A stretch of 64,000 nt of DNA from Klebsiella pneumoniae. Its GTDB lineage: Bacteria > Pseudomonadota > Gammaproteobacteria > Eutrophobiales > Eutrophobiaceae. The first letter of the stretch is position 1; each line of letters opens with the position of its first letter. The translations under genes and the position numbers were made by a program. The notes under the pieces were generated by a model, which was given only the letters and a program-made list of their open reading frames with translations, made no database searches and was not told the DNA's origin. The stretch spans positions 1 through 64,000 of the forward strand of contig CAMDWI010000018.1 of assembly GCA_945878555.1 (NCBI GenBank). The letters run 5' to 3'. This document shows positions 8,231 through 19,826 of this stretch, piece after piece.

Positions 8231-9814
8231 TTACAGACTGACCTGGGTTACCTGGTCGATCGGCTCTATGCCGGCCAGTTCTTTCAGTGTGGCTGCATCA
8301 ACCGGCGTGGATATACCCAGTATGGCCACGGCATCTGCACCGTTTACATTACCAACCTGCATGCTCGAAATATTGATATGTCGTTTTGCAAGGATAGAAC
8401 TGATTGAGGCAACCACACCAGGCTGATCCTTGTGACGTGTCAGCAACAGGTTACCTTCCAGTACCGCCTCGATCGGATAGTCATTAATCCTGACCAGACG
8501 CGGATGCTTCCTGTCAAACAAGGCACCTTCTACTGTGGTGGACTTGTCACCGTGCCGTGCAGTCAGACAGACCGTGGCATGATAATGCGGATGATCGCCG
8601 CGCGCGCTTTCCAGCAGTTTGGTGCCATGCTGGCCTGCCAGCGACAAAGCATTGACACGGTTGACAGGAATCGACAATTTTGTACCCAGCAATCCGATCA
8701 GACTGTCTACGGATATGGAACGCTTGTCACGTTCACTGGCCTCACCACTCAGGGTAACTTCTATCTGGGAAATCGGTTCGTTTACCATATTACCCAGCAG
8801 ATTACCCAGCCTTCTGGCCAGTACGAGATAGGGTTGCAACTTGATCAGTTCGTCCGAAGATACCGACGGCATGTTGACAGCATTGATCGACTCACCGGTC
8901 TGCAGGTAAATGGCGATCTGGCGTGCCAACTCGGTCCCGGCGGCCAGCTGGGCCTCGTCTGTTGATGCGCCGAGATGCGGCGTAAACACGATATTATCCA
9001 GTTCAAACAAAGGTGATTCACCCGGAGGCTCCTGTTCAAAGACATCCAGCGCTGCCCCGGCAATCTTGCCGGCCTTGACCGCCTCATACAGCGCCTTCTC
9101 ATCAATAAGACCTCCACGAGCCACATTGATAATCCGCGCCGTCGGTTTCATCGTTGCAATAAGTGCAGCGCTGATTATTCCACGGGTCTTGTCATTGGCT
9201 GGACAATGCAGGGTAATGTAATCTGCCGTTCTGGCAAGTTCATCTATCGACACTGGTGTCACGCCTTCCTTTTCGAAAACTGCTGGCGTAACAAACGGGT
9301 CATAGGCAACAACTTTCATCTTGAACGCCTTGGCGCGTGAGGCGACGATACGTCCTATATTGCCGTATCCCACCATGCCGAGTGTCTTGTTGGCAAGCTC
9401 GGCACCCATAAACTTGGAACGCTCCCATTTACCGCTCCGTACTGATTTGTCAGCCTTGGGCAGACTCCTGCTCAGCGAGAGGATATGTGCAAATGTCAGT
9501 TCTGCTGTGGTTGTCGCATTAGCATCCGGGGTATTCATAACCACGATGCCCTTGGCCGAGGCCTGCTCCACATCAATATTGTCTACACCAATACCTGCCC
9601 GACCTATTACCTGTAACTTGTCTGCCGCTGCGATGACCTTGGCGGTAATCTTTACACCACTCCGCACCAGTACGGCATCAAATCCGGGGATCTTCGCGCA
9701 TAAACCGGCTTCATCCAGCCCATGAGCCACATCAACAGTAAATCCAGGCTGGTTCCTGAGAAACTCGACACCGTCATTGGCAATCTTGTCTGCTATGAGA
9801 ATTCTTTTTTCCAT
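8231..9814 (-). CDS. serA: D-3-phosphoglycerate dehydrogenase, long form
   Basis: SerA oxidises 3-phosphoglycerate to phosphohydroxypyruvate, the first step of serine synthesis. The 527-residue length shows the long form, with catalytic and NAD domains, an intervening domain and a C-terminal ACT domain (LLLTRHKDQPGVVASISSIL) that binds serine in many members. The Rossmann motif is GYGNIG in the segment LGMVGYGNIGRIV, and the catalytic Arg/Glu/His region ends in FTPHLGAST. It is the first gene of a serA-DUF1015 pair. The 204 bp before glmM contain no visible gene. Confidence 0.96.
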   Translation of the reverse strand: MEKRILIADKIANDGVEFLRNQPGFTVDVAHGLDEAGLCAKIPGFDAVLVRSGVKITAKVIAAADKLQVIGRAGIGVDNIDVEQASAKGIVVMNTPDANATTTAELTFAHILSLSRSLPKADKSVRSGKWERSKFMGAELANKTLGMVGYGNIGRIVASRAKAFKMKVVAYDPFVTPAVFEKEGVTPVSIDELARTADYITLHCPANDKTRGIISAALIATMKPTARIINVARGGLIDEKALYEAVKAGKIAGAALDVFEQEPPGESPLFELDNIVFTPHLGASTDEAQLAAGTELARQIAIYLQTGESINAVNMPSVSSDELIKLQPYLVLARRLGNLLGNMVNEPISQIEVTLSGEASERDKRSISVDSLIGLLGTKLSIPVNRVNALSLAGQHGTKLLESARGDHPHYHATVCLTARHGDKSTTVEGALFDRKHPRLVRINDYPIEAVLEGNLLLTRHKDQPGVVASISSILAKRHINISSMQVGNVNGADAVAILGISTPVDAATLKELAGIEPIDQVTQVSL

Positions 9815-10018
9815 TTTTAAACCTATCTATTTTGTGACAGCGAAATAAATATCCTGTCCCGGAAACCACAGGCAATGTTTGTTTATAAAGGATAAATCCG
9901 ATATACCTATTTCCTGATATTTCCGGGACCTGACAGTCCGGTAAATCCTGCTACGGGCAAGCCGTATATTGTAAATTAAGAAGTCTGCCCGGCAAACCTG
10001 AATTAGCAGTACAACCTG

Positions 10019-11356
10019 CTAGCCCTGTTGCTGTAAAATCTTCCCGACCTGGCTTGCCAGCGACTGGGCAAGAGTATTGACCTGATCCGGATCCTTGCCT
10101 TCCACCATGACCCTGACCAGTGGTTCTGTACCAGATGGACGCAGCAGCACCCTCCCGGTATTACCGAGCTGGTTTTCCGCTTCTTTTACGATACTTCCTA
10201 TTTCAGGAAACTGTGACAGATCGACACTGCCTTGCAGTCTTACATTCACCAGTTTCTGCGGGTATTTACTCATGCCCGATTTTAAATCCTTCAACGAGCT
10301 TCCTGCCGCTACCATCGCGTCCAGCACCTGCAACGCGGAGATGATTCCGTCACCGGCGGTAGATAGATCCAGATTGATGATATGGCCTGAGGACTCACCG
10401 CCCAGCACCAGCTTGTGCTCGGACATCACATCCATTACATAACGATCGCCTACCTTCGCCCGGTAAAAATCAAGGCCGAGCTCACGGATGGCGTGCTCCA
10501 GACCAAAGTTACTCATTAGTGTTCCGACCACGCCGCCATTCAGGGATGCCAGCCGGTTTTTTGCGATGATATATAACAGTTCATCTCCATCAACCGATTC
10601 GCCGGTATGGTCTACCATAATAAGTCGGTCACCATCACCATCAAGCGCGATACCCAGATCCGCCCCCTTTTCCAGCACGGTCCTTTGCAGGTTACCGGTG
10701 CTGGTTGCGCCGTATCCGTCATTGATATTGAGGCCGTCAGGCATGGCACCAATGATATGTGTCTTTGCACCCAACTCTTCAAATACCTGCGGTGCTATAT
10801 TGTAGGCGGCACCGTGGGCACAATCGATCACCAGTTGAAGACCGTTCAGACCGGCGGTACTCTCCAGCTTGCTCTTGCAAAATTCAATATACCTTCTCGG
10901 TGCATCATTTATCCTGCGAGCCTTGCCCAGCTTGCCTGATTCGACCACATGCATGGGCTTGTCGAGTTCCTCTTCGATTGCCAGTTCAATATCATCACCG
11001 AGCTTGAATCCATCACCGGAAAAAAACTTGATACCATTATCATAATAAGGGTTATGTGATGCGCTGATGACGATGCCGGCCTGGGCACGGGTATTTCTGG
11101 TGAGGAAGGCAATGCCCGGTGTAGGAATAGGGCCGAGCAGGCAAATATCCACACCGGCGGCTGATAGTCCTGCCTCCAGTGCAGACTCAAACATATATCC
11201 GGAAAGGCGTGTGTCCTTGCCGATCAATACAGGGCCTTTACCGTTCCGGGCAAGTACCCGGCCTGCTGCCCATCCCAGTTTCATAACGAATTCCGGGTTA
11301 ATCGGATACTCACCAACCTTGCCACGAATACCGTCAGTACCAAAATATTTCCTCAT
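10019..11356 (-). CDS. glmM: Phosphoglucosamine mutase
   Basis: GlmM interconverts glucosamine-6-phosphate and glucosamine-1-phosphate for UDP-GlcNAc and cell-wall synthesis. The phosphoserine loop [14 protein letters not shown], the metal loop DGDGDRLI and the C-terminal [12 protein letters not shown] phosphate site are all present. I place the start at the ATG giving [12 protein letters not shown], which matches the family N terminus and gives 445 residues; a GGAG site lies 12 nt upstream. A TTG eight codons earlier is in frame but unlikely. folP, usually between ftsH and glmM in this string, is absent. Confidence 0.96.
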   Translation of the reverse strand: MRKYFGTDGIRGKVGEYPINPEFVMKLGWAAGRVLARNGKGPVLIGKDTRLSGYMFESALEAGLSAAGVDICLLGPIPTPGIAFLTRNTRAQAGIVISASHNPYYDNGIKFFSGDGFKLGDDIELAIEEELDKPMHVVESGKLGKARRINDAPRRYIEFCKSKLESTAGLNGLQLVIDCAHGAAYNIAPQVFEELGAKTHIIGAMPDGLNINDGYGATSTGNLQRTVLEKGADLGIALDGDGDRLIMVDHTGESVDGDELLYIIAKNRLASLNGGVVGTLMSNFGLEHAIRELGLDFYRAKVGDRYVMDVMSEHKLVLGGESSGHIINLDLSTAGDGIISALQVLDAMVAAGSSLKDLKSGMSKYPQKLVNVRLQGSVDLSQFPEIGSIVKEAENQLGNTGRVLLRPSGTEPLVRVMVEGKDPDQVNTLAQSLASQVGKILQQQG

Positions 11357-11446
11357 TTCGGCAGGTATCTCCGTGAACAATAATTAAAGGTTAAAGAAAA
11401 CAAAACAGGTGTTACCCAGCCAGAACCAGATCTGCCAGTTACTGGC

Positions 11447-13408
11447 TCAGACTGGTTTGGCGGGGTCTATTATAGTCGAAGGATCATCAGGACCACGACC
11501 TGGCTCCTGCGCAGGAGCAGCCGATGTCCTGGACGACTTTCTTCCAGACTTCTTACCCAGCGAACCTGACTCGCTATTGTCGTCATCCCAGCCGGATGGC
11601 GGGCGCGGGGTACGTCCTTCCATAATATCGTCTATCTGATGAGTATCCAGCGTCTCGTACTTGATCAGGGCGTCTGCCATCAGATGCAGTTTGTCCTGGT
11701 TTTCACGAAGAATGGTCTCGGCACGCCTGTAATTACGATCAATCACTTCGCGTATTTCCGAATCGATTATACGCGCGGTTTCATCAGAAATTTCCTTGTG
11801 TTTGGTAACCGAATGTCCAAGAAATACCTCACCATCCTCCTCGCTGTAGGTCAGTGGGCCGAGCTTTTCCGACAAACCCCACTTTGTAACCATACTGCGA
11901 GCGATACTAGTGGCACGTTGTATATCATTGGACGCACCGGTCGTTACCGCGTCGGCACCAAAAATCAATGCCTCGGCTATTCTGCCTCCAAACAGGCTGC
12001 ATAACTGGCTCTCAAGAAATTTCTTGCTGTAACTCAGTCTGTCTGCTTCGGGCAGGAACATGGTGACACCCAATGCCCTGCCACGCGGGATAATTGAGAC
12101 CTTGTATACCGGATCATGGCCAGGCATGGACCGACCGACGATGGTATGACCAGCCTCATGATAAGCGGTCAGTTTCTTCTCATCATCACTCATGACCATG
12201 GAGCGGCGCTCCGCACCCATCATGACCTTGTCCTTGGCACGTTCAAAATCTTCCATCTCTACAAGCTTCTTGTTGGCCCGTGCCGCAAACAACGCGGCCT
12301 CGTTTACGAGATTGGCGAGATCAGCACCGGAAAATCCGGGTGTGCCACGCGCAATGACATTGGGCTCTACATCATTACCCAGCGCCACCTTGCGCATGTG
12401 TACCTTGATAATCTGTTCCCTGCCACGGATGTCTGGCAAAGGAACCACAACCTGACGATCGAAACGGCCTGGTCTTAACAGGGCAGGATCCAGTACATCC
12501 GGCCGGTTGGTCGCGGCGATAACAATCACGCCTTCCGTACCTTCAAAACCATCCATCTCGACCAGCAACTGGTTCAACGTCTGCTCACGTTCATCATGCC
12601 CACCACCCAGTCCGGCACCGCGGTGTCTACCCACAGCGTCGATTTCATCGATAAAGATGATACAGGGTGCATGTTTTTTCGCCTGCTCAAACATGTCACG
12701 TACGCGTGATGCACCGACACCCACAAACATTTCAACAAAGTCAGAACCTGAAATCGTAAAGAACGGAACCTTGGCCTCACCGGCAATGGCACGTGCCAGC
12801 AGCGTCTTGCCTGTACCGGGAGATCCAACCATCAATACACCTGACGGAATCTTGCCACCCAGCTTCTGGAATTTGGACGGATCACGCAGGAACTCAACCA
12901 GTTCTGATACCTCTTCCTTGGCTTCTTCCACACCGGCCACATCATTGAATGTAACCCTTACCTGGTCTTCGCCCAGCAGACGCGCACGGCTCTTGCCAAA
13001 GGACAGGGCACCACGGCCACCGCCGCCGCCCTGCATCTGACGCATGAAATAGATCCAGATACCCAGTAACAGCAGGATCGGGAACCAGGAGATCAGTGCC
13101 TGCGCCCAGAACGAGTTTCTGGGTGCGGCACCCAGTATCTCTACGTTATTTTCAAGCAAGGTACCGATGAGTGCTTCATTATTCGTTTCCGGGCTGTAGG
13201 TCGTAAAGCGACTACTATCAGACGATTCACCCGAGATTGTGTTGCCCTCAATGGTGACTGAATCAATCCGACCGGTTTTAACATTGGTTATAAACTGGGA
13301 ATACGGTACGTTTGTGTTTGCTGCCGGCGCACCGAAATTACGGAATACCATCATCAATACAAGAGCGATAATGACCCATAACACAAGATTTTTTGCGAAA
13401 TCGTTCAA
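11447..13408 (-). CDS. ftsH: ATP-dependent zinc metalloprotease FtsH
   Basis: A membrane-anchored AAA protease for quality control of membrane proteins and of regulators such as LpxC and sigma-32. It has 653 residues: an N-terminal membrane segment (about 5-22), a periplasmic domain, a second membrane segment (about 105-122), the AAA domain with Walker A GSPGTGKT and SRH region, and the zinc site HEAGH. The C-terminal 30 or so residues are low-complexity and basic (GKKSGRKSS). It is downstream of rlmE on the same strand, the order conserved in Gammaproteobacteria. Confidence 0.97.
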   Translation of the reverse strand: MNDFAKNLVLWVIIALVLMMVFRNFGAPAANTNVPYSQFITNVKTGRIDSVTIEGNTISGESSDSSRFTTYSPETNNEALIGTLLENNVEILGAAPRNSFWAQALISWFPILLLLGIWIYFMRQMQGGGGGRGALSFGKSRARLLGEDQVRVTFNDVAGVEEAKEEVSELVEFLRDPSKFQKLGGKIPSGVLMVGSPGTGKTLLARAIAGEAKVPFFTISGSDFVEMFVGVGASRVRDMFEQAKKHAPCIIFIDEIDAVGRHRGAGLGGGHDEREQTLNQLLVEMDGFEGTEGVIVIAATNRPDVLDPALLRPGRFDRQVVVPLPDIRGREQIIKVHMRKVALGNDVEPNVIARGTPGFSGADLANLVNEAALFAARANKKLVEMEDFERAKDKVMMGAERRSMVMSDDEKKLTAYHEAGHTIVGRSMPGHDPVYKVSIIPRGRALGVTMFLPEADRLSYSKKFLESQLCSLFGGRIAEALIFGADAVTTGASNDIQRATSIARSMVTKWGLSEKLGPLTYSEEDGEVFLGHSVTKHKEISDETARIIDSEIREVIDRNYRRAETILRENQDKLHLMADALIKYETLDTHQIDDIMEGRTPRPPSGWDDDNSESGSLGKKSGRKSSRTSAAPAQEPGRGPDDPSTIIDPAKPV

Positions 13409-13548
13409 TTTTATGCCTCTTATTTAATGATTAACCTTATGGCTACACTAACCCAATGTGGCCAGGAGTCTAATGGAAATTTTCAATACTCAGTATAGTC
13501 AGAGTCTTTAATTTCCATATAAATCCCGTAATCCTGAATAATTATATC

Positions 13549-14154
13549 TCAGTTTCTGCATGCCAGGATATAAAACTCACGGGATCCGGAGCGTGAAGCA
13601 TCCGGTTTACGCACACTAACCCTTTGAAATTGCTCTTTAAGGGCACGTTTGAACTGCTCCATACCCACGCCCTCAAACACCTTAATCAGGAAATTACCAC
13701 GTGGATCCAGCACCGCAGCGGCAAAATCCAGAGCCAGTTCGGCCAGATACATACTGCGGGCCTGATCCGTATCCCGTATCCCTGTCAGATTGGGGGCCAT
13801 GTCAGATATTACAAGGTCTGCCTTGTTACCGCCCAGGCTGGATAGACACTGGTCAAACACGGACTGTTCAGTAAAATCACCCTGGATGAATTCCACACCA
13901 TTTATGGGTGGCATTTCAAGGATATCCAGTGCGATTACCTTGCCGCCAGGCAAGACTTTCTCTGCGGCGTATTGGGACCAGCTTCCGGGGGCAGAACCAA
14001 GATCAACGACCAGCTGACCGGGCCGGAACAGGCGATCCCGTTGATCAATTTCCTGTAGCTTGTATACAGCGCGGGAGCGATAACTTGAATTACGCGCCTG
14101 TTTAACATAAGGATCGCGGTTTTGTCGCTCCAGCCAGCGCTTGTCACTTTTCAT
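13549..14154 (-). CDS. rlmE: 23S rRNA (uridine-2'-O)-methyltransferase RlmE (FtsJ)
   Basis: A 201-residue SAM-dependent methyltransferase that modifies U2552 of 23S rRNA. It shows the basic start KRWLERQNRDPYVKQA, a Rossmann motif VVDLGSAPGSWSQYA and the K-D-K-E catalytic pattern including ISDMAPN and FLIKVFEG. Its length is close to E. coli RlmE (209). It lies between greA and ftsH, as in E. coli, but without yhbY beside it. Confidence 0.95.
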   Translation of the reverse strand: MKSDKRWLERQNRDPYVKQARNSSYRSRAVYKLQEIDQRDRLFRPGQLVVDLGSAPGSWSQYAAEKVLPGGKVIALDILEMPPINGVEFIQGDFTEQSVFDQCLSSLGGNKADLVISDMAPNLTGIRDTDQARSMYLAELALDFAAAVLDPRGNFLIKVFEGVGMEQFKRALKEQFQRVSVRKPDASRSGSREFYILACRN

Positions 14155-14208
14155 CTATCAGCCATCCGGTCTGACCTGCCGGTAAGACTGATTTGTAAAC
14201 CGACACGA

Positions 14209-14682
14209 TTATATATATTTGACTTCAAGGATCTCGTATTCTACAACGCCACCAGGCGCATTAACCTGTACTTCATCATGTTGTTCCTTTCCTATGAGTG
14301 CCCTGGCAATCGGTGAACCAACCGAAATCAGGCCTTGATTGATGTCTGCTTCCTCTTCGCCGACGATCTGGTAGGTTACCTCGGTTTCATTATCCAGGTT
14401 GATCAGTCTGATGGTGGCGCCAAAAACGATACGTGGTGCGACGTCAATATTTGCAACTTCGATCACCTGTGCTTCCGCCAGTAGTGATTCAAGCGCCGCA
14501 ATGCGTCCCTCGATAAAACTCTGCTGTTCGCGGGCAGCATGGTATTCAGCATTTTCGCTCAGATCGCCGTGTGCGCGCGCCTCGGCGATTGCCGCAATCA
14601 CCCGGGGACGATCAACCGATTTCAAGCGGCTTACCAGTTCGCGGATCCGCTCGGCGCCGCCGGAAGTTAATGGTGTAGTCAT
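14209..14682 (-). CDS. greA: Transcription elongation factor GreA
   Basis: GreA stimulates cleavage of backtracked RNA in the RNA polymerase secondary channel. The 157-residue protein has the N-terminal coiled coil with the acidic tip in [18 protein letters not shown] and the C-terminal FKBP-like domain with [22 protein letters not shown]. Its start overlaps the carB stop by 4 nt, so it is translationally coupled to carAB, a common gammaproteobacterial arrangement. Confidence 0.96.
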   Translation of the reverse strand: MTTPLTSGGAERIRELVSRLKSVDRPRVIAAIAEARAHGDLSENAEYHAAREQQSFIEGRIAALESLLAEAQVIEVANIDVAPRIVFGATIRLINLDNETEVTYQIVGEEEADINQGLISVGSPIARALIGKEQHDEVQVNAPGGVVEYEILEVKYI

Positions 14683-17600
14683 GAAATTTTACCTTTGTGC
14701 AGATCCTGAAGACAGTTTACCTTGCCTTTACCGGGCGTCTTTAATGCCTGGATGGTGGCTGAGGCCCCGGCCATCGTAGTTGTATAAAATACCTTGTGCT
14801 GCAATGCTGTTCGGCGGATTGAATCCGAGTCTGCCACAGCCTTTTTACCATCCGTAGTATTGACGATGAAATCAATCTCATCATTTTTAATCATATCCAC
14901 TATGTGGGGTTGACCTTCCCTGACCTTGTTCACACCCGCGCAATCAAGACCGCTCTCGCGTATGGCCTTTGCCGTCCCGTGTGTCGCACACAGGGTAAAG
15001 CCGAGTCTGGACAGTTCACCCGCAATCGTGCGGGTCTGCTCCTTGTCACTGTCACGCACACTGATAAATGCCAGTCCTTGTTCCGGTAGCAGTTCACCTG
15101 CACCCAGCTGGGATTTGGCATAGGCCTCGCCAAAATTAGCACCTACACCCATGACCTCACCGGTGGATTTCATTTCCGGGCCCAGCAAGGGATCCACTTC
15201 GGGGAACTTGATAAACGGGAACACCGCTTCCTTCACTGAAAAATAATCCGGCGTCTTTACCACGCTGATGCCCTGACTTCCCAGCAATTCGCCGACCATG
15301 CATTTGGCAGCGATACGTGCGAGCGGCACATTGGTTGCTTTTGATACGAAGGGCACCGTTCTCGATGCGCGTGGATTTACCTCTAGCACAAATATCTGAT
15401 CGCCCTGGATGGCAAATTGCGTATTCATCAGACCGATGACCTTCAGACCTTTCGCCATACGAATAACCTGATCAGCCAGTTCGTGCTGGAGTTGGGCACT
15501 CAGGCTGTAAGGTGGCAATGAACAGGCCGAATCGCCTGAATGTATGCCTGCCTGTTCTATGTGCTCCATGATGCCACCGATGACCACATCGACACCGTCT
15601 GCTACCGCATCGACATCAACTTCAATGGCATCATTCAGGAACCTGTCCAGCAAGACCGGCGACTCATTCGAAACAGATACCGCCTCATTCATGTATTTAC
15701 GCAGGTCAGCCTCGGAATAAACGATCTCCATGGCACGCCCTCCAAGCACATAGGACGGACGCACCACCAGCGGATAACCGATTTCCTCGGCATGGCGAAT
15801 GGCCTGCTCAATTGTGCGGGCCGTCCCGTTGGGTGGTTGACGTAATCCGAGTTCATTGAGAAACATCTGAAACCGCTCACGGTCCTCGGCCAGATCGATA
15901 CAGTCCGGCGTCGTACCGATGATCGGAGCGCCGGCCGCTTCGAGTGCCCTGGCGAGTTTCAGTGGTGTCTGTCCACCAAACTGCACGATAACACCGACAG
16001 GTTTTTCCACGCGGATAACTTCAAGCACATCTTCTAGTGTCAACGGTTCAAAATACAGGCGATCAGAGGTGTCATAATCGGTCGAGACGGTCTCCGGATT
16101 GCAATTGATCATGATGGACTCATAACCTGCTTCACGCATGGCCATCGCAGCCTGCACGCAACAGTAGTCAAACTCGATACCCTGGCCGATACGGTTTGGC
16201 CCGCCACCCAGAATCACGACTTTCTTGCGATCACTCGGGGCCGCCTCGCACTCTTCCTCATAGGTGGAATACAGATAGGCTGTGGTTGCGGCAAATTCGG
16301 CAGCACAGGAATCCACTCGCTTGTAGACCGGCAATACATTCGTCCGGTAACGCAGTTTGCGCACAGCGGCCTCTTCCACTTTGAGCAATCTGGCAATCCG
16401 TGAGTCGGCAAATCCCTTTTTCTTGAGTGCGCGCAACCGGTCTGCACTCATTGTGGACAACGATTCGGTCTGCAGTAGTTTTTCTTCCTGAATCAAATCT
16501 GCAATCTGTGACAGGAACCACGGGTCGATATGGCTCAGTTCGTAGACCTGCTCCAGCGTCATACCGAGGCGGAAGGCATCACCGACATACAGCAACCGAT
16601 CAGCGCGTGCGACCCGCACACGGGCCTGTACAGTTTCAAGCACATCTTCCTGGGTCGGCACAACACGTTCGACCAGACCGTCGATACCGGTCTCCAGTCC
16701 GCGTAATGCCTTCTGCAGGGACTCCTGGAAGGTGCGACCAATCGCCATGACCTCACCGACTGACTTCATCTGTGTGGTAATCCGATCATCTGCCTTCGGG
16801 AACTTCTCGAAGGTAAACCGCGGTATCTTGGTAACGACATAATCTATCGTCGGTTCAAACGACGCCGGTGTGGCGCCGCCGGTTATTTCATTCTTCAGCT
16901 CATCCAGCGTGTATCCAACTGCGAGTTTGGCCGCGACCTTGGCAATTGGAAAACCGGTTGCCTTGGAGGCGAGTGCGGATGATCGCGACACGCGCGGATT
17001 CATTTCGATGATAATCAACTGACCGTTGGCCGGATTGACCGCAAACTGGACGTTGGACCCGCCAGTATCCACACCAATCTCGCGTAATACCGCGATTGAG
17101 GCATTACGCATGATCTGGTATTCCTTGTCGGTCAACGTCTGCGCCGGTGCCACCGTAATCGAATCACCGGTATGCATACCCATCGGGTCCAGATTTTCAA
17201 TTGAACAGATGATGATGCAATTGTCCTTGCTGTCGCGCACCACTTCCATCTCGTACTCTTTCCAGCCGATGACCGACTGTTCGAGCAGCACTTCACTGGT
17301 CGGTGAGGCCTCCAGTCCACGTTCAACGATAGCCAGGAACTCTTCCTTGTTATAGGCAATACCGCCACCGCTGCCACCGAGCGTAAACGACGGACGGATA
17401 ATGATCGGGAATCCGATCTGCGCCATGGCCTGTTTTGCCTCGTCCATATTGTGGGCCAGTATCGAATAAGGCATATCAAGGCCAATCTTCTGCATCGCCC
17501 GCTTGAACTTCTCCCGATCCTCGGCCTTGTCGATGGCCTCCTTGCTCGCACCGATCAGCTCGACCGAATATTTGTCGAGCACGCCGTTTCTGGCCAGATC

Positions 17601-17900
17601 CAGCGCGCAGTTCAACGCGGTCTGCCCCCCCATCGTCGGTAACAGTGCATCCGGACGTTCCTTCTCGATGATCTTTTCCACCGTCTGCCAGCGCACCGGT
17701 TCGATATAGGTCGCATCCGCCATCTCCGGATCGGTCATAATCGTCGCCGGATTCGAGTTGACCAGGATAATCCGGTATCCCTCTTCACGCAGCGCCTTGC
17801 AGGCCTGCACACCGGAGTAATCAAACTCACAGGCCTGACCGATCACAATCGGTCCTGCGCCGATAATCAGGATACTTTTAATATCTGTTCTTTTTGGCAT
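14679..17900 (-). CDS. carB: Carbamoyl-phosphate synthase large subunit
   Basis: CarB makes carbamoyl phosphate from bicarbonate, ATP and glutamine-derived ammonia for arginine and pyrimidine synthesis. The 1073 residues match the family: two homologous ATP-grasp halves, each opening with a [13 protein letters not shown] phosphate loop ([19 protein letters not shown] and [17 protein letters not shown]), and a C-terminal MGS-like allosteric domain (about 930-1073). It follows carA by 24 bp. Confidence 0.98.
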   Translation of the reverse strand: MPKRTDIKSILIIGAGPIVIGQACEFDYSGVQACKALREEGYRIILVNSNPATIMTDPEMADATYIEPVRWQTVEKIIEKERPDALLPTMGGQTALNCALDLARNGVLDKYSVELIGASKEAIDKAEDREKFKRAMQKIGLDMPYSILAHNMDEAKQAMAQIGFPIIIRPSFTLGGSGGGIAYNKEEFLAIVERGLEASPTSEVLLEQSVIGWKEYEMEVVRDSKDNCIIICSIENLDPMGMHTGDSITVAPAQTLTDKEYQIMRNASIAVLREIGVDTGGSNVQFAVNPANGQLIIIEMNPRVSRSSALASKATGFPIAKVAAKLAVGYTLDELKNEITGGATPASFEPTIDYVVTKIPRFTFEKFPKADDRITTQMKSVGEVMAIGRTFQESLQKALRGLETGIDGLVERVVPTQEDVLETVQARVRVARADRLLYVGDAFRLGMTLEQVYELSHIDPWFLSQIADLIQEEKLLQTESLSTMSADRLRALKKKGFADSRIARLLKVEEAAVRKLRYRTNVLPVYKRVDSCAAEFAATTAYLYSTYEEECEAAPSDRKKVVILGGGPNRIGQGIEFDYCCVQAAMAMREAGYESIMINCNPETVSTDYDTSDRLYFEPLTLEDVLEVIRVEKPVGVIVQFGGQTPLKLARALEAAGAPIIGTTPDCIDLAEDRERFQMFLNELGLRQPPNGTARTIEQAIRHAEEIGYPLVVRPSYVLGGRAMEIVYSEADLRKYMNEAVSVSNESPVLLDRFLNDAIEVDVDAVADGVDVVIGGIMEHIEQAGIHSGDSACSLPPYSLSAQLQHELADQVIRMAKGLKVIGLMNTQFAIQGDQIFVLEVNPRASRTVPFVSKATNVPLARIAAKCMVGELLGSQGISVVKTPDYFSVKEAVFPFIKFPEVDPLLGPEMKSTGEVMGVGANFGEAYAKSQLGAGELLPEQGLAFISVRDSDKEQTRTIAGELSRLGFTLCATHGTAKAIRESGLDCAGVNKVREGQPHIVDMIKNDEIDFIVNTTDGKKAVADSDSIRRTALQHKVFYTTTMAGASATIQALKTPGKGKVNCLQDLHKGKIS

Positions 17901-17924
17901 GTATGCTTCTCGCGATCCGGTAGT

Positions 17925-19064
17925 TCAGCTTTTACCGGATGATTTACGCATCAGGTCTATAAAATGTTCAAACAGCGGGTGGATATCGTGCGGGCCAGGA
18001 CTGCCTTCAGGATGTCCCTGGAAACCGAACGCCGGACTGGTCTGGTGCCAGACACCCTGCAAGGAACCATCAAACAGCGAACGATGTGTTGGTTTGAGAT
18101 CCTGAGGCAAACTCGCTTCGTCAACCGCAAATCCGTGGTTCTGGCTGGTAATCAGTACCTTGCGGGTTTCAAGATCCTGCACCGGGTGGTTCGCACCATG
18201 ATGACCAAACTTCATCTTTTCAGTCTTCGCACCGGCAGCCAGCGACAACAACTGGTGTCCAAGACAGATACCAAACACCGGTATGCGGACCTTCAGGAAT
18301 TCACGTATCGCGGCAATCGCATAATCACAGGGATCAGGATCGCCCGGTCCGTTCGACAGGAAAACCCCATCCGGCTTGCGTGCAAGCACCTCACTGGCCG
18401 GTGTTCTGGCAGGCACCACCGTTACCCGACAGCCCAGATCGACCAGAATACGCAGGATATTACGCTTTACCCCGAAATCGTAGGCTACCACGTTCCAGCG
18501 GGGCGTCACCGCAGGCGGCCTCCTGTCCGGTAGCAGCGCCCAGGTACCTGCGGTCCACTCATACGAACTGGCTGTAGTCACTTCTTTTGCAAGGTCGGCC
18601 CCTTTCAGCCCCGGGAAGGCACGGGCAGCTGCCAGTGCCTCTTCGACATCCAGTTTGTCGCCAGTCATGATACAGCCATTCTGCGCGCCCTTGTCACGCA
18701 GGATACGCGTCAGGCGACGGGTATCTATATCGGCAATGGCAACCAGATTCTTCTCCCGGAGATAATCCGGCAAAGACTGTTGTGATCGCCAGTTGCTTAA
18801 CAGGTAAGGTAGCTGTTTGATGATAAGGCCGCTGGCATAGATCCGGGAGGACTCCTCATCCTCTGCATTGACACCAATATTTCCGATATGCGGGTAGGTC
18901 ATCGTTACTATCTGCTGATAGTAGGACGGGTCTGTCAGGACTTCCTGATAGCCAGTCATTGAAGTATTAAAAACGACCTCTCCCGCAGATTTTCCTGCTG
19001 CTCCGACAGACTGTCCATGGAACAGGCTGCCATCTTCCAGTGCCAACAAGGCCGTATGACTCAC
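17925..19064 (-). CDS. carA: Carbamoyl-phosphate synthase small subunit
   Basis: CarA is the glutaminase subunit feeding ammonia to CarB. It has a class I amidotransferase domain with nucleophile Cys in [10 protein letters not shown] and the His/Glu pair in [14 protein letters not shown] choose the GTG start that gives [18 protein letters not shown]: it matches the E. coli N terminus in length (379 residues against 382) and has a GGAG site 6 nt upstream. Two ATGs further upstream are in frame but would add 10-12 unconserved residues. A terminator-like hairpin lies in its leader. Confidence 0.96.
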   Translation of the reverse strand: MSHTALLALEDGSLFHGQSVGAAGKSAGEVVFNTSMTGYQEVLTDPSYYQQIVTMTYPHIGNIGVNAEDEESSRIYASGLIIKQLPYLLSNWRSQQSLPDYLREKNLVAIADIDTRRLTRILRDKGAQNGCIMTGDKLDVEEALAAARAFPGLKGADLAKEVTTASSYEWTAGTWALLPDRRPPAVTPRWNVVAYDFGVKRNILRILVDLGCRVTVVPARTPASEVLARKPDGVFLSNGPGDPDPCDYAIAAIREFLKVRIPVFGICLGHQLLSLAAGAKTEKMKFGHHGANHPVQDLETRKVLITSQNHGFAVDEASLPQDLKPTHRSLFDGSLQGVWHQTSPAFGFQGHPEGSPGPHDIHPLFEHFIDLMRKSSGKS

Positions 19065-19144
19065 TTTTTTCTCCAGATTAAGACCGACACTCATTGCCAT
19101 GAGTCCGAATGAACGCAACAATAAGGTTTTTCACACCCACTGAC

Positions 19145-19180
19145 AAATAAAACGGGAGTAATCGCTCGATTAACTCCCGT
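19145..19180 (-). terminator. Terminator-like hairpin in the carA leader
   Basis: On the minus strand, about 90 nt upstream of the carA start, a hairpin with outer stem ACGGGAG/CTCCCGT and inner stem TAATCG/CGATTA (one bulged base) is followed at once by TTTTATTT. No minus-strand gene lies within 8 kb upstream that it would terminate, so it could be an attenuator for carAB. On the plus strand no T-run follows. The function is inferred. Confidence 0.55.
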
Positions 19181-19243
19181 CAGATGAGATTCGGTGAAAT
19201 TGTACTGAAGTTGACCATTTCATGTCTATGCGGAATACACAAA

Positions 19244-19597
19244 ATGATGCAAACAGGCAGTAATCGTAAAATCCGGCTTTGCGCGGTCGAATCGGTAACC
19301 GCAGGCAGTGCACGGGGCTTTGACATCACCTCAGATCGGGGTAAACGCAGCGTTGTGGTTGTGAACCATCAGGGAAATTACCACGCCTATGTGAACAGCT
19401 GCCCACACACCGGTGTAACACTCGACTGGATGCCAGATCAATTCCTGGACAGCACCGGCACGCTCATTCAGTGTGCTACACACGGTGCCCTGTTTCGTAT
19501 TGAGGACGGTTTGTGTATTTACGGTCCCTGCCAGGATCGCTCGTTAACCGCCCTGATGACCTCCATCGAAGGGCCTGACCTGTACATCCTGGTCTAG
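19244..19597 (+). CDS. Rieske [2Fe-2S] domain protein
   Basis: A small soluble Rieske-type protein of about 117 residues from the ATG giving MMQTGSNRK; the frame is open further upstream but without family similarity. The cluster ligands are in NSCPHTGVTLDW (Cys and His) and CATHGALF (Cys and His), the CxH...CxxH pattern. Such single-domain proteins act as electron carriers or as subunits of oxygenases and reductases, but no partner enzyme is beside it. It is divergent from carA and 230 bp upstream of the kinase gene. Confidence 0.85.
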   Translation: MMQTGSNRKIRLCAVESVTAGSARGFDITSDRGKRSVVVVNHQGNYHAYVNSCPHTGVTLDWMPDQFLDSTGTLIQCATHGALFRIEDGLCIYGPCQDRSLTALMTSIEGPDLYILV

Positions 19598-19826
19598 CCA
19601 AGATCCGGGGGGCGGGGGCAAAACTACCGCAAATCTGTGAATTGTGGGCAAAATGTCTATAATCAGCGCTGGAATGCAGTTTGATCCGACTGCAATCAAC
19701 ATCCAATAACGGTCTCGATAACGATAATATGCACAGTCACATACGGAAAAATCTCCCGGTGCTGGTACTACCAGTCGTATCAGCATGTCTATTGGACTGC
19801 ATTAATCGGAACGGATATTACTGACC

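Noticed and set aside
11357-11380. TTG start giving glmM eight more residues
   Set aside because: The family N terminus begins at the following ATG, which also has a GGAG site; the extra residues overlap that ribosome site.
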